Shown: positions 42,701 through 52,525, numbered from the stretch's first letter. The stretch: DNA of 64,000 bases from Aliihoeflea sp. 40Bstr573 (GCF_024105655.1 NZ_JAAAMH010000006.1:163637-227636), one strand, 5' to 3'. The notes: a model not told the origin generated them from the sequence alone. A program made the numbers and translations.

Positions 42701-43690
42701 ATGCGCATATTGATACTTGGCGGCGCGGGCATGGTCGGGCGCCGGCTTGTCGAAGCGCTCGTGGCCAACGGGGAGCTTGGCGGGCGCAAGATCGACGCGA
42801 TCCATTCCTTCGATGTGGTCGAAGGCGGAGTGTCCTCTCCGCTCGTTTCGACGAGCGCCGGCGACATCGCCGACGCCGGGACGATCTCGAGCCTCGTCGC
42901 CGCGCGGCCAGATGTCATCTTCCACCTGGCGTCGATCGTCTCGGGCGAGGCGGAGGTCGAGTTCGAGAAGGGCTATCGGATCAATCTCGCCGGCATGCAG
43001 AACCTGCTCGAAGCGATCCGGCTCGCGAGCGACGAATACCGGCCGCGCCTCGTCTTCACCTCTTCGATTGCGGTGTTCGGCGCGCCCTTCGAGGAGCCGA
43101 TCCGCGATACATTCCTACATGCGCCGCTGACAAGTTACGGCACGCAAAAGGCGATCTGCGAACTGCTCTTGTCGGACTACAGCCGCAAGGGTTTCGTCGA
43201 TGGCGTCGGTATCCGGCTGCCGACGATCGTCGTGCGTCCGGGCAAGCCGAACAAGGCAGCGTCCGGCTTCTTTTCCGGCATCATCCGCGAGCCGCTTGCG
43301 GGCCTCGAAGCGTTGCTCCCGGTCGGAGACGACGTGCGCCACTGGGTGGCGAGCCCGGCGGCAGCGGTTGGGTTCCTGCTGCATGCCGCCACCCTCGATA
43401 CAGTGGTGCTGGGCGATCGACGCTCGCTGACGATGCCAGGCCTTTCGATCACCGTTGGCGAAATGGTGGAAACGCTGCGCCAAATCGCGGGCGATGAAAT
43501 CGCGGCGCTGATCAAGCGCGAGCCGGATGCGGCGATCGGCAAGATCGTCGCGGGATGGCCGCGCGACTTTTCGGCCGAGCGCGCGAAATCCGCGGGCTTC
43601 GTGGCCGACACGGATTTCGCCGCGATCGTGAAGGCGCACATCGCCGATGAGCGGGCCAGGCGACAGCAGGGCGAAGGGAGAGCAGCATGA
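42701..43690 (+). CDS. denD: NAD-dependent epimerase-fold dehydrogenase, D-erythronate dehydrogenase-like
   Basis: 329 residues of the extended SDR fold. The Rossmann motif is ILILGGAGMVGRRLVEALV. LASIVSGEAEVEFEKGYRIN lies mid-protein and FTSSIAVFGAPFEEP marks the catalytic Ser region. YGTQKAICELLLSDYSRKGF carries Tyr and Lys, and GIRLPTIVVRPGKPNKAASG follows. These match DenD, which oxidises D-erythronate at C2 in four-carbon acid catabolism. The OtnK kinase and OtnC decarboxylase partners of that pathway are not in the window, so the enzyme may act on another acid. ATG 42701 follows AGGGAGAGAG; an open frame runs upstream inside the dehydratase and is not coding. Symbol tentative. Confidence 0.75.
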   Translation: MRILILGGAGMVGRRLVEALVANGELGGRKIDAIHSFDVVEGGVSSPLVSTSAGDIADAGTISSLVAARPDVIFHLASIVSGEAEVEFEKGYRINLAGMQNLLEAIRLASDEYRPRLVFTSSIAVFGAPFEEPIRDTFLHAPLTSYGTQKAICELLLSDYSRKGFVDGVGIRLPTIVVRPGKPNKAASGFFSGIIREPLAGLEALLPVGDDVRHWVASPAAAVGFLLHAATLDTVVLGDRRSLTMPGLSITVGEMVETLRQIAGDEIAALIKREPDAAIGKIVAGWPRDFSAERAKSAGFVADTDFAAIVKAHIADERARRQQGEGRAA

Positions 43691-44594
43691 CCGCAGAACG
43701 CGAACGGATCGGCTTCATCGGCGTCGGCCTGATGGGCCATGGCATCGCCAAGAACATCATCGAGGCCGGCCATCCGATGACGATCATGGGCCACCGCAAC
43801 CGTGCGCCTGTCGAGGACCTGCGGCAACGCGGGGCGAGCGAGGCCGAGACGGTGGCCGATCTCGTCGCCGGCGCGGACATCGTCTTCCTGTGCCTGCCCG
43901 GCAGTCCTGAGGTCGAAGGCGTCATTTCGGAAATTCTTGCCGACAAGGGGTCGGTCCACACGATCGTCGATTGTTCGACCTCCAATCCGGTCTCGACGCG
44001 CACGCTCGCGAAGGCCTGTCACGCGGCCGGGATCGTTCTTGTCGACGCGCCGCTCGCGCGCACGCCGAAGGAGGCGTGGGAAGGAAAGCTCGACACGATG
44101 GTCGGCGCGAGCGAAGCCGACTTCGCACGAATGGAGCCGCTTTTCGCAACTTGGGCGGCACGCATCGTCAGGGTGGGGGAGGTCGGGGCCGGCCATACCG
44201 TCAAGCTTCTCAACAATTTCGTCGCGCTCGGCTATGCCGCGCTCTATGCCGAGGTGCTCGCGATCGGGGCGAAGAATGGCGTCGACGCCGCGACCTTCCG
44301 CGACATCATCAATGGCAGCCGCATGGATTGCGGCTTCTTCCAGACCTTCATGCAATATGCCGTCGACGGTGACCGCGACGCGCACAAATTCGCATTGCGC
44401 AATGCGCACAAGGACATGCGCTACGTGGCGGGCCTGGCCAATGACAGCGGCATCGCTTCGCATCTCGCCTCGAGCGTGAAGAACAGTTTCGCAACAGCCG
44501 AAGGGATCGGGCGGGGCGACGACTATGTGCCGATGCTCGCCGACATCGTTGCGGAACTCAACGGCATTGATCGCAAGGCAAAGGACAACCGGGC

Positions 44595-44598
<4 letters not shown>
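43687..44598 (+). CDS. 3-hydroxyisobutyrate dehydrogenase-family oxidoreductase (L-threonate dehydrogenase-like)
   Basis: 303 residues of the beta-hydroxyacid dehydrogenase family. The N-terminal NAD-binding motif is IGFIGVGLMGHGIAKNIIEA, then VFLCLPGSPEVE. The substrate-binding loop is DAPLARTPKEAWEGKLDTMV. The catalytic Lys is in GAGHTVKLLNNFVALGYAAL, followed by KDMRYVAGLANDSGI. Such enzymes oxidise 3-hydroxy acids, and the LtnD subgroup oxidises L-threonate, which would complement DenD. Overlaps denD at its start and the following SDR at its end (ATGA both times), so the three dehydrogenases are co-translated. Confidence 0.82.
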
Positions 44599-45338
<740 letters not shown>

Positions 45339-45456
45339 GGGACGAGTATCAAGAAGTGCCTGTCCGAGCGCTGGGTCGCCGGCTCGGTCATTCGCGATGT
45401 CGAGGTGGTGGCGTGACGGTCGAATTGATCGCGAAGGGTATCGCCAACCGGGCGCA

Positions 45457-45716
45457 ATCCCAGTCCTCCTGCCCGCGCTCGACCACCATCGAACGGGCCT
45501 TTTCCGACATGAAGATTTCCGACGCGCCATAGGCCGAGGCGCCCGGCACGCGCACCGCGTGACAGTGCGACAGCATCACAACTTGATCGGCTTGTCGGTG
45601 ACGGTCCGGATCTTCTGGATGACCTTGTTGGCCAGACGCGGCGTTGCCTGCGCGTCGACGATCACCACGCTGTCGTCGCCGATGATGACGCCGGTGGATG
45701 CGAAGTTCATGGTCAT
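45457..45716 (-). pseudogene. remnant of a metallo-beta-lactamase-fold hydrolase gene
   Basis: The minus strand starts with MTMNFASTGVIIGDDSVVIV and VDAQATPRLANKVIQKI, the usual opening of an MBL-fold hydrolase. It hits a stop after 46 codons at a point equivalent to KPIKLVVLSHYHAVR. In the shifted frame the family sequence continues: LSHCHAVRVPGASAYGASEI, then MSEKARSMVVERGQEDWD. The sequence AAGTTGTGATG appears to have lost one G. The expected zinc motif HxHAVR is HCHAVR here. All homology ends after about 87 codons, so most of the gene is gone. It lies between the dehydratase operon and the TRAP operon and may be the scar of a deletion. Confidence 0.7.
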
Positions 45717-45757
45717 GTCTGCACCAGTTTCGATGCTGGTCCGCAAGCTTGCTGGCG

Positions 45758-47095
45758 TTATCTCGCCAGATAGCCCGGCAACCACAAACTGATCTGCGGA
45801 AAGGCAATGAGCAGCGCCAGCGCCGCCAGTTGCAGCAACACGAACGGGATGATGCCGCGGTAGATGGTGCCGATGGAGATGCCGGTCGCGACACCGCGCA
45901 GGTAGAACAGCGCGTAACCGAAGGGCGGCGTCAGGAACGAGGTCTGCATGTTGACCGCCAGAGCGATCGCGAACCAGGCCAGGACCTGGCCCTGCGGCAT
46001 GCCGAAATCGAGATTGGCGACGACCGGGGCGACGAGAGGCACCACCACGAGCGCGATCTCCACCCAGTCGAGGAAAAAGCCGAGGATGAAGACCAGCGCC
46101 ATGATGACGAAGAGCACGAAATAGGGTCCCGTGCCGAGGGAATCGAATGCATGGATGACCATCTCGTCGCCCCCGAGCCGGCGGAAAATGACGGAAAAGA
46201 TCGTCGCGCCGATCATCACGAAGATGATCATCGCCGTGGTCTTCGTCGTGTCCCGCAGCGACGTGCGCAAGGTGGCGAAGTCCAGCCGGCCGGAGATCAG
46301 CGCCAGCAGCAACGCGCCGGCGGCACCGATCGCGGCCGCTTCCGTGGGCGTGGCGATGCCGGCGATGATGGTGCCAAGGACGGCGGCGATGAGCAGGACC
46401 GGCGCCAGCAGGTCGCGAAGAAGCTGCACAGCCAGTCCCCCACGCCCGGTCGGCGGTTCCACTTCGCCGGGTGGCATGCGGTGCGGTTGGAAGATGGCGA
46501 CGGCGATCAAGTAGAGGAAATAAAGGCCGGCGAGCATGAGGCCGGGGCCGATTGCTCCCATGAAGAGGTCGCCAACGGGAATCCGGAGCTGATCGCCGAG
46601 GATGATCAGCATGATCGAGGGCGGGATCAGGATGCCGAGCGTACCGGACGCGGCGATGAGGCCGGTCGAGATCTTGGGGTCGTAGCGGGCCTGCTGCATG
46701 GAGGGCAGCGCCATCATGCCCATCAGCACCACCGATGCGCCGATGATGCCGGTCGAGGCGGCCATGACCACGCCGATTATGGCGACCGCGAAGGCATAGC
46801 CGCCCGGCAGCCGGCCGAACAGCGCGGCCAGCGACTTCAACAGCCGCTCGGCCACTCCCGAACGCTCGAGCATCAGCCCCATGAAGACAAAAAGGGGAAT
46901 GGCGATCAGCAGCCAGTTTGTCAGGATACCCGAATAGATGCGTGAGACGCCCGTCGACAAGAACAGCATCGGCACGCCAGCGAGCACGGCGAACAGGATG
47001 CCGATGCCCGACAGGACGAAAGCGACGGGATATCCCGAGAAAATGCCGAGCACGAGCCCGGCAAGCATGGCGAGCGGCCAGAAATATTCGGTCAT
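45758..47095 (-). CDS. dctM: TRAP transporter large permease DctM
   Basis: 445 residues, about 12 membrane segments. Family features are LVLGIFSGYPVAFVLSGIGI, PLFVFMGLMLERSGVAERLL, VVMAASTGIIGASVVLMGMM, GLIAASGTLGILIPPSIMLI and MQTSFLTPPFGYALFYLRGV. It carries the Na+-coupled transport path for a carboxylate. Its ATG overlaps the dctQ stop (ATGA). Its end is close to the MBL-fold remnant on the same strand, which may once have been the next gene of this operon. Confidence 0.93.
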   Translation of the reverse strand: MTEYFWPLAMLAGLVLGIFSGYPVAFVLSGIGILFAVLAGVPMLFLSTGVSRIYSGILTNWLLIAIPLFVFMGLMLERSGVAERLLKSLAALFGRLPGGYAFAVAIIGVVMAASTGIIGASVVLMGMMALPSMQQARYDPKISTGLIAASGTLGILIPPSIMLIILGDQLRIPVGDLFMGAIGPGLMLAGLYFLYLIAVAIFQPHRMPPGEVEPPTGRGGLAVQLLRDLLAPVLLIAAVLGTIIAGIATPTEAAAIGAAGALLLALISGRLDFATLRTSLRDTTKTTAMIIFVMIGATIFSVIFRRLGGDEMVIHAFDSLGTGPYFVLFVIMALVFILGFFLDWVEIALVVVPLVAPVVANLDFGMPQGQVLAWFAIALAVNMQTSFLTPPFGYALFYLRGVATGISIGTIYRGIIPFVLLQLAALALLIAFPQISLWLPGYLAR

Positions 47096-47649
47096 TCGAA
47101 GTTCGATTCGTCGGTGGGAGCGGGGCGCAGGATTTCACCGGTTGTCGCGATGGCGCGCACGATGGCGGCAATACCGAGAAGGGCGAAACCGATCGGAATG
47201 ATCGACTTGATCAGCCAGCGGTCCATCAGCCCGCCATAGGTGGAGCCTTCGCCCGAGTTGAACGAGGTCAGCGCAAAAGACCAGCCGTACCAGAAGATGA
47301 TGGCGCAGAAGGGCAGGAGAAAGACCAGATCGCCGACAAGGCGCAGGCCAAGCTGCACACGGTGCGGCAAGCCGGCCGAGAACACGTCCACGCTGACGTG
47401 CTGGCCATCGCGGAAGGCGTAGACGCCGCCAAAGATCGCCATGATCGCAAAGATGTACCATTGCAGATCCGCGAGCGTGTTGACCGTGATGCCCTGGCCG
47501 ATGACCGGCAGGGACTGATCCCAGCGCACGAAGGCGTTCCAGCCGAACCTGGCGGCCAACACGGTGAGGCACACGGACAAGATGAGCGGCAGGACCAGCC
47601 AGCCGACCCATTTGCCAGGCAGAACGAGGACATCGAGAACGCGCTTCAT
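47092..47649 (-). CDS. dctQ: TRAP transporter small permease DctQ
   Basis: 185 residues with four membrane segments and the conserved FAIMAIFGGVYAFRDGQHVS and VDVFSAGLPHRVQLGL region of DctQ proteins. It stabilises the large permease and is needed for transport. ATG 47649 is chosen because GGAGG lies seven bases upstream. An in-frame codon at 47694 would extend it into the hairpin behind dctP. Confidence 0.88.
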   Translation of the reverse strand: MKRVLDVLVLPGKWVGWLVLPLILSVCLTVLAARFGWNAFVRWDQSLPVIGQGITVNTLADLQWYIFAIMAIFGGVYAFRDGQHVSVDVFSAGLPHRVQLGLRLVGDLVFLLPFCAIIFWYGWSFALTSFNSGEGSTYGGLMDRWLIKSIIPIGFALLGIAAIVRAIATTGEILRPAPTDESNFE

Positions 47650-47682
47650 CCGCAACCTCCAGCCATGGGCACGCGAAAGACT

Positions 47683-47711
47683 GGGGCCGCACATGCGAGC
47701 ATGGCGGCCCC
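47683..47711 (-). promoter_or_regulatory. intercistronic hairpin between dctP and dctQ
   Basis: Arms GGGGCCGC (47683-47690) and GCGGCCCC (47704-47711), with inner CATGC/GCATG pairing, make a stem of about 13 pairs with one bulged base. It begins nine bases after the dctP stop and lacks a T-run. Fifth example of a hairpin right behind a binding-protein gene. Confidence 0.6.
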
Positions 47712-47719
47712 GGTTTCAA

Positions 47720-48751
47720 TCAGCGCGGAAGCGCCTGCAGGTCGCCCCAGCGCGAGGTGCGCTCGATATAGGCGGTCAGGGACTCGTAGGCTTCCTTGAA
47801 CACCGCGTCCTTGCCGGCTTCTTCCTGCATCACCTCGTTGGCGGCCTCGCGCATCGCAACCAGCACTTCGTCCGGGAAACGCTTGATCTCGACGCCGGCA
47901 GCCTCGATCTCTTCGACGGCCTCGATCTGCGCGTTGAGCTGGTCGGCCATGTTCTCAGCGATGTTGGCCTTGCAGGCCTCGGTCATGATGGTCTGCTGCT
48001 CTTCCGAGAACCCGTTCCATACATCCATGTTGATGATGATGGAGTCCCAGCTCGAAGGCTGGTGCCAGCCGGGGAAATAGTAGTTCTTCACAATGTTCTG
48101 GAAACCAAAGCCCTTGTCGAGCTGCGGTGCGGAAAATTCCGCGGCGTCGATGCGGCCAGTCTCCAAGGAGACGTAGATCTCGCCCGCGGGCACGAGCTGC
48201 GTGTTTGCGCCGAGCTTGGCAAGGGCCTGCCCGCCGAGACCGGCGATACGCATGTTGAGGCCCTTGAGGTCCTCAGGCGTATTGATTTCCTTGTTGAACC
48301 ACCCGCCGGCCTCAGGCACCACCAGATGGCATGGAATGACCTTCACGCCATGGGCGTCGTACGCCTTCTGGATGATCTCCAGGCCGCCGCCCTCGAACAT
48401 CCAGCCAAGTGCGATATCAGGCGTCGGGCCAAACGGCATGGAGCCGACCAGGTTTGCAACGGGGATGGACTCGGCCCAGTAGCCGATCCAGTCGAAGCCC
48501 ATCGGGATGGCGCCGGACGAGACCGCGCCGAACACTTCGAAGGGCGGTACGAAGTCGCCTGCGCCATGAACCTTGATGTCGACTTCGCCTGCGGTCATGA
48601 GGCGAACCTTCTCCGCCCAGTTGACCGGGCTCGGCCCGATCGACGGAACGTTCAGGCCAAACACGCTCTGAAGATCGAAGCTTTCGGCGAAAGCCTGGCT
48701 GCTGAATGCAACGGATGCGGCCAATGCGGCTGCGGTGACGTAACGTCTCAT
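47720..48751 (-). CDS. dctP: TRAP transporter solute-binding protein DctP
   Basis: 343 residues with signal peptide MRRYVTAAALAASVAFSSQA and cleavage after AFA. DctP-type features are VNWAEKVRLMTAGEVDIKVH, NTPEDLKGLNMRIAGLGGQA and LVPAGEIYVSLETGRIDAAE. In the third, the conserved Arg of RIAG is the usual carboxylate-binding residue. IDAAEFSAPQLDKGFGFQ resembles the group that binds 2-oxo acids such as pyruvate or 2-oxobutyrate. GGGAGGTCTTG precedes ATG 48751. First gene of the operon and divergent from an SDR gene across a 174-base region with an IclR-like repeat cluster. Confidence 0.93.
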   Translation of the reverse strand: MRRYVTAAALAASVAFSSQAFAESFDLQSVFGLNVPSIGPSPVNWAEKVRLMTAGEVDIKVHGAGDFVPPFEVFGAVSSGAIPMGFDWIGYWAESIPVANLVGSMPFGPTPDIALGWMFEGGGLEIIQKAYDAHGVKVIPCHLVVPEAGGWFNKEINTPEDLKGLNMRIAGLGGQALAKLGANTQLVPAGEIYVSLETGRIDAAEFSAPQLDKGFGFQNIVKNYYFPGWHQPSSWDSIIINMDVWNGFSEEQQTIMTEACKANIAENMADQLNAQIEAVEEIEAAGVEIKRFPDEVLVAMREAANEVMQEEAGKDAVFKEAYESLTAYIERTSRWGDLQALPR

Positions 48752-48872
48752 CAAGACCTCCCTTAGACCGCTCCTGGGCGGATAAGAATGCCGGAATTGG
48801 GCCGACGATCGACCCAGCCTCCTCCCGGCTCGGGGAGCAATCTTGCAAATTCTGCGGCTTGGCTCAACCAAA

Positions 48873-48912
48873 AAATTCGCTATAGTCAAACGAATTTGTA
48901 AATAACGAATTT
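48873..48912. promoter_or_regulatory. repeat cluster AAATTCG-N11-CGAATTT plus third half-site
   Basis: AAATTCG (48873-48879) and CGAATTT (48891-48897) form an inverted repeat, and another CGAATTT follows at 48906-48912. It is AT-rich in contrast to its surroundings and lies between the divergent dctP and SDR starts, close to both. The IclR-type regulator at 51441-52268 is the nearest candidate binder. Confidence 0.5.
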
Positions 48913-48925
48913 TTCGGGAGGTCAG

Positions 48926-49678
48926 ATGGAAGGCATCAGGGGAGAGGTCGCAGTCGTCACCGGCGCGGCTCAGGGCAATGGACTGGCGATTGCGCAAGGC
49001 TTGGCGCAGGCAGGCGCACGGGTCGCCATATGCGACATCAGCGGTGCGGCCGCCGAAGCTGCGGCGTCGGCGATCAGCGCTGCCGGAACCCCTTGCATGA
49101 GCGCGACGCTCGACGTTTCGGACCGCGACGGCACGGCTCGCTTTGCCCGCATGGTGGAAGATCGATTCGGACCCGCGGCGATCCTCGTCAACAATGCCGG
49201 CATCATCAGGCGAACGCCGATCGACGATGCCGGTTTCGACGAAGACTGGGACGCGATCTTCCGCGTCAACGTCGACGGCATCAGGAACATGGTTCGTGCG
49301 TTTCTGCCGCAGTTGCGGGCAACGAGGGGACGCATCATAAATCTGGGCTCCATCATGTCCGTAACCGCAGGCCCCGGACTTGGCGCCTATGCCGCCAGCA
49401 AGGGGGCGGTGCTGCAGTTCACGCGTGCGCTCGCTCATGACCTCGCCCCGCAAGGCGTGCGCGTCAACGCCATCGCGCCGGGCGTCATCGCCACCCCGAT
49501 GACGAAGATCACGCGCGAGACGCCTGAAGCGATCAGCCGTTTCATGAGCCACACCCCGCTTGGGCGTGTCGGCGAACCTGAAGAGCTCGTCGGTCCCGTG
49601 CTCTTTCTCGCCTCCAACCTCTCCAGCTACGTGACCGGCGCCCTGCTGCCGGTCGACGGCGGATATCTGGCCGCCTGA
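48926..49678 (+). CDS. short-chain dehydrogenase/reductase
   Basis: 250 residues. The glycine motif is VAVVTGAAQGNGLAIAQGLA (Asn replaces the usual Ile in GxGxG context). Then AAILVNNAGIIRRTPIDD, INLGSIMSVTAGPGLGAYAA with Ser and Tyr, SKGAVLQFTRAL with Lys, and the family end SSYVTGALLPVDGGYLAA. Resembles gluconate 5-dehydrogenase/3-oxoacyl reductase-type SDRs. GGGAGGTCAG precedes the ATG. It precedes the flavoprotein gene by 16 bases and probably acts in the same pathway. Confidence 0.87.
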   Translation: MEGIRGEVAVVTGAAQGNGLAIAQGLAQAGARVAICDISGAAAEAAASAISAAGTPCMSATLDVSDRDGTARFARMVEDRFGPAAILVNNAGIIRRTPIDDAGFDEDWDAIFRVNVDGIRNMVRAFLPQLRATRGRIINLGSIMSVTAGPGLGAYAASKGAVLQFTRALAHDLAPQGVRVNAIAPGVIATPMTKITRETPEAISRFMSHTPLGRVGEPEELVGPVLFLASNLSSYVTGALLPVDGGYLAA

Positions 49679-49694
49679 TCCCAAGGAAATCGAT

Positions 49695-51401
49695 ATGCAG
49701 ATGAAAGAACATCATTGCGACGTGCTGGTCGTCGGCTCGGGGGCAGGGGGGCTGTCGACGGCGGTCAATGCCGCGCATCGTCGGCTCGACGTGCTCGTTG
49801 TCGAGAAGGAACCGGTTTTCGGCGGCACGACGGCCCGCTCGGGCGGCTGGATGTGGATACCTTGCAACGCGCCCGCCAAGCGTGCCGGCGTGACGGACAG
49901 CCCCGACATGGCCCGGACCTATCTGCGCCACGAAGCCGGCGACCATTTCGACGAGCGCCGCGTGGACGCCTTCCTCGAAGCAGGGCCGAAGGCGGTGGAG
50001 TTCTACGAGCAGAATACCGCGCTTCAGTTCGACCTCGGTCCGACCTTTGCCGACTATCATCCCGACGCGCCGGGCGGTGTGGATGGCGGGCGGTCCATTG
50101 TCGCGCGGCCGTTCGACGGCCGCGAGATCGGTCACGAGATCAAGCGCCTGCGCCCGCCGCTTGCCGAGATCACCTTCCTAGGGATGATGATCGGCTCCGG
50201 CAAGGAGTTGCTGCACTTCTTCAACGTCACGCGCTCGCCGGTCTCGGCCTTTTATGTCGGCAAGCTCTTCTTGAAGTTCCTGCGCGACATGGCCTTTCAT
50301 GGCCGGCCGATGCGACTGATGAATGGCAACGCGTTGGTGGCGCGGCTGGCGAAGTCCTGCTTCGACAAGGGCGTGCCGATCTGGACACGCTCGCCCGTGC
50401 GCGAACTCGTGAAGGACGATACCGGCCGGGTGACGGGCGCGATCGTCGACACGGCGCAAGGCGCCGTGCGCGTCCATGCGAAAAAGGGCGTCGTGCTGGC
50501 GGCCGGCGGCTTTCCGCAGGACCCGGTGCGCCGCAAGGCGATGTTCCCGCACGCCGCATCGGGCTATGAGCATGCCTCGCCGGCCCCTCCGGGCAATACC
50601 GGTGACGGCTTGCGGCTCGGCGAGGCCGCCGGCGGCACGGTCGAGACGGACCTGCCAAACGCGGCCGCCTGGGTGCCGATCTCGCGGCCCGTCAAGCCGG
50701 ACGGCACGCTTGGCACGTTTCCCCACTTTGTCGACAGGTCAAAACCCGGCGTCATCGCGGTCACGCGATCTGGCCGGCGTTTCGTCAATGAGGCGAATTC
50801 CTATCACGATTTCTGCCAGGCGATGATCGCGCGCTGCCGCGAGGAAGAAAGCGAGATCTGCGCCTTCTTCATCGCCGACCACCACGTACTGCGCAAATAC
50901 GGGCTGGGATATGTGAAGCCGGCGCCGGTGCCGTTCCGCCAGCATGTCAGGAACGGCTATCTCATCGAGGGCGCGACGATCGAAGAACTGGCCGAGAAGA
51001 TCGGCGCCGACCCGGCCACACTTCGCCGCTCGATCGAAACCTTCAACGGCCATGCGCGAAAAGGCGAGGACCCGGAATTCGCCAAGGGCTCGACTTCCTA
51101 CAACCGGTCGCTCGGCGATCCCGACCACAAGCCGAACCCTTGCGTGGCGCCGATCGAGAAGGGACCGTTCTATGCCGTCAAGCTCGTCGTCGGCGACCTT
51201 GGCACTTTTGCCGGCATGCGCTGCAACGAAAACGCACAGGTGCTGAATGGCGATGGTCGGCCCGTGCCGGGCCTCTACTCGGTCGGCAACGACGCCGCCA
51301 GCATCATGGGCGGAAACTATCCCGGCGGCGGTATCACGTTGGGACCGGCCGTAACGTTCGGCTATATCGCCGCTCGACACATGGCCGGCGGCAACGCGTG
51401 A
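49695..51401 (+). CDS. FAD-dependent dehydrogenase/reductase (fumarate reductase / 3-ketosteroid dehydrogenase flavoprotein type)
   Basis: 568 residues with the FAD_binding_2 fold. The N-terminal motif is CDVLVVGSGAGGLSTAVNAA, then GGTTARSGGWMWIPCNAP, which is typical of 3-ketosteroid delta-1-dehydrogenase relatives. KKGVVLAAGGFPQDPVRRK follows, and the C-terminal FAD motif is GLYSVGNDAASIMGGNYPGG. It could reduce or create a C-C double bond next to a carbonyl or carboxylate. The neighbours are an SDR and a TRAP carboxylate importer, so a small unsaturated or hydroxy acid is as likely a substrate as a steroid. No Tat or other signal peptide was seen, so it is cytoplasmic. Ends at a palindromic terminator. 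Confidence 0.85.
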   Translation: MQMKEHHCDVLVVGSGAGGLSTAVNAAHRRLDVLVVEKEPVFGGTTARSGGWMWIPCNAPAKRAGVTDSPDMARTYLRHEAGDHFDERRVDAFLEAGPKAVEFYEQNTALQFDLGPTFADYHPDAPGGVDGGRSIVARPFDGREIGHEIKRLRPPLAEITFLGMMIGSGKELLHFFNVTRSPVSAFYVGKLFLKFLRDMAFHGRPMRLMNGNALVARLAKSCFDKGVPIWTRSPVRELVKDDTGRVTGAIVDTAQGAVRVHAKKGVVLAAGGFPQDPVRRKAMFPHAASGYEHASPAPPGNTGDGLRLGEAAGGTVETDLPNAAAWVPISRPVKPDGTLGTFPHFVDRSKPGVIAVTRSGRRFVNEANSYHDFCQAMIARCREEESEICAFFIADHHVLRKYGLGYVKPAPVPFRQHVRNGYLIEGATIEELAEKIGADPATLRRSIETFNGHARKGEDPEFAKGSTSYNRSLGDPDHKPNPCVAPIEKGPFYAVKLVVGDLGTFAGMRCNENAQVLNGDGRPVPGLYSVGNDAASIMGGNYPGGGITLGPAVTFGYIAARHMAGGNA

Positions 51402-51410
51402 GGCGGGCTG

Positions 51411-51434
51411 GCGCGCTGCCCGCGGGCAGCGCGC
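51411..51434. terminator. perfect 24-base palindrome between convergent genes
   Basis: GCGCGCTGCCCG followed by its exact complement (51411-51434) lies nine bases after the flavoprotein stop and before the end of the convergent iclR gene. There is no T-run, but the position suits a bidirectional transcription barrier. Confidence 0.5.
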
Positions 51435-51440
51435 TTGCCC

Positions 51441-52268
51441 TTAGCCGCCCTCAGCGCCTGTCGGCTCGCGATGGCCGAGTTCCGACGACATGCGCCGGGT
51501 AAAGCGCAGGAGCCCGGTGACCGCCGGCCCGTGGTCGGCAAGATCGATCATGCTCGTCGGTCCGATCGCCGTCAGCGCGAGCTGAATCTTGCCGGTGTGG
51601 TCGAAGACGGGCGCCGCCACAGCGCTGACGCCGGGAATCGGAAGGTCGCGCGTCGTCTCGAAGCCGCGGGCGCGCACGCGCTCGACATCGTCCCAGTAGC
51701 GCGTCTCGTCGAACTCGAACGGTCCGCGTTCCAGAAGCGTGCGATCCGAGCGCTCCTGGCGAACCATCGGCTGGGTGATCGAGAGCGGCAGGTAGGCGGC
51801 GAACACCTTGCCCGTCGCCGTCGCCGTCATCAGGAAGATGTTGCCGACCTGAACGTTGGCATGGATGCGAGCCGACGACTCCTGCACATACACGATGGTC
51901 GGCCCATGCAGCCCCCACACAGTGACGGCAATCATCAGTTGCAGGTCGTCGGCCAGACTGGCGACGCGGCTCACGGTCTCGCGATACGCGTTCTGGTTTC
52001 GCAGCCGGGTCAGGCCCAGATGCAGCGCAAACGCGCCGAGCTGGTAGTGGCCGGCCTCGGTCTGCTCGACCATGCCCATCTTGCGGAACGAGACGAGGTA
52101 GGGATGAAGCTGAGCCGCCGCCATGTCGGTCAGTTCGGCAAGGTCGCGCAGCTTGAGCGGGCCGCGCGCGTTGGCGAGTGCCTTGAGGATGATGCCGCCC
52201 GTGTCGATCGATTGGACGCCGCGGGGTGCACTCGTCTTCCGCTTAAGCGTTGGAAGCTGCTCATTCAT
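51441..52268 (-). CDS. IclR-family transcriptional regulator
   Basis: 275 residues. The N-terminal winged helix is at about residues 17-75 (VQSIDTGGIILKALANARGP, MAAAQLHPYLVSFRKMGMVE). The IclR effector domain follows (MIAVTVWGLHGPTIVYVQES, TATATGKVFAAYLPLSI, GVSAVAAPVFDHTGKIQLAL). Unlike many IclR proteins, AQLHPYLVSFRKMG replaces the usual SxxxRLLxTL pattern of the recognition helix; related proteins with this variant occur next to TRAP genes. It converges on the SDR-flavoprotein operon and probably controls it and dctPQM through the repeat cluster at 48873-48912. Confidence 0.87.
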   Translation of the reverse strand: MNEQLPTLKRKTSAPRGVQSIDTGGIILKALANARGPLKLRDLAELTDMAAAQLHPYLVSFRKMGMVEQTEAGHYQLGAFALHLGLTRLRNQNAYRETVSRVASLADDLQLMIAVTVWGLHGPTIVYVQESSARIHANVQVGNIFLMTATATGKVFAAYLPLSITQPMVRQERSDRTLLERGPFEFDETRYWDDVERVRARGFETTRDLPIPGVSAVAAPVFDHTGKIQLALTAIGPTSMIDLADHGPAVTGLLRFTRRMSSELGHREPTGAEGG

Positions 52269-52525
52269 TTCCGACAGATAGCCCAGGCGTCAGGGCTTCT
52301 CAACTGATTGCTCGCGTCCAGCGTGCGTCGATGCGCGCCGCCGCGATGGACCGACCGGTCGCCAGAGCACATCGCGGCCGTATGGGGCAACGGACCGAAG
52401 ACGTATCGGCTCTACCGGCGGCGTAGCGGGCCAAACGCGACAAACAGCCCCGTCTCCAGATGCCATATGGACAGGGGCGGAAGCCTGCTTTAAGTCGTTC
52501 TCAAACACTTACAAATGGTGATCTG

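Noticed and set aside
45354..45415. Possible plus-strand gene end (LSERWVAGSVIRDVEVVA) after the SDR gene
   Set aside because: Short, no start or domain recognised, and it overlaps the tail of the degraded MBL gene; it may be recombination debris but cannot be supported.
52290..52508. A 72-codon minus-strand frame next to iclR
   Set aside because: No family resemblance, no ribosome site, and base composition like shadow frames; too weak to annotate.
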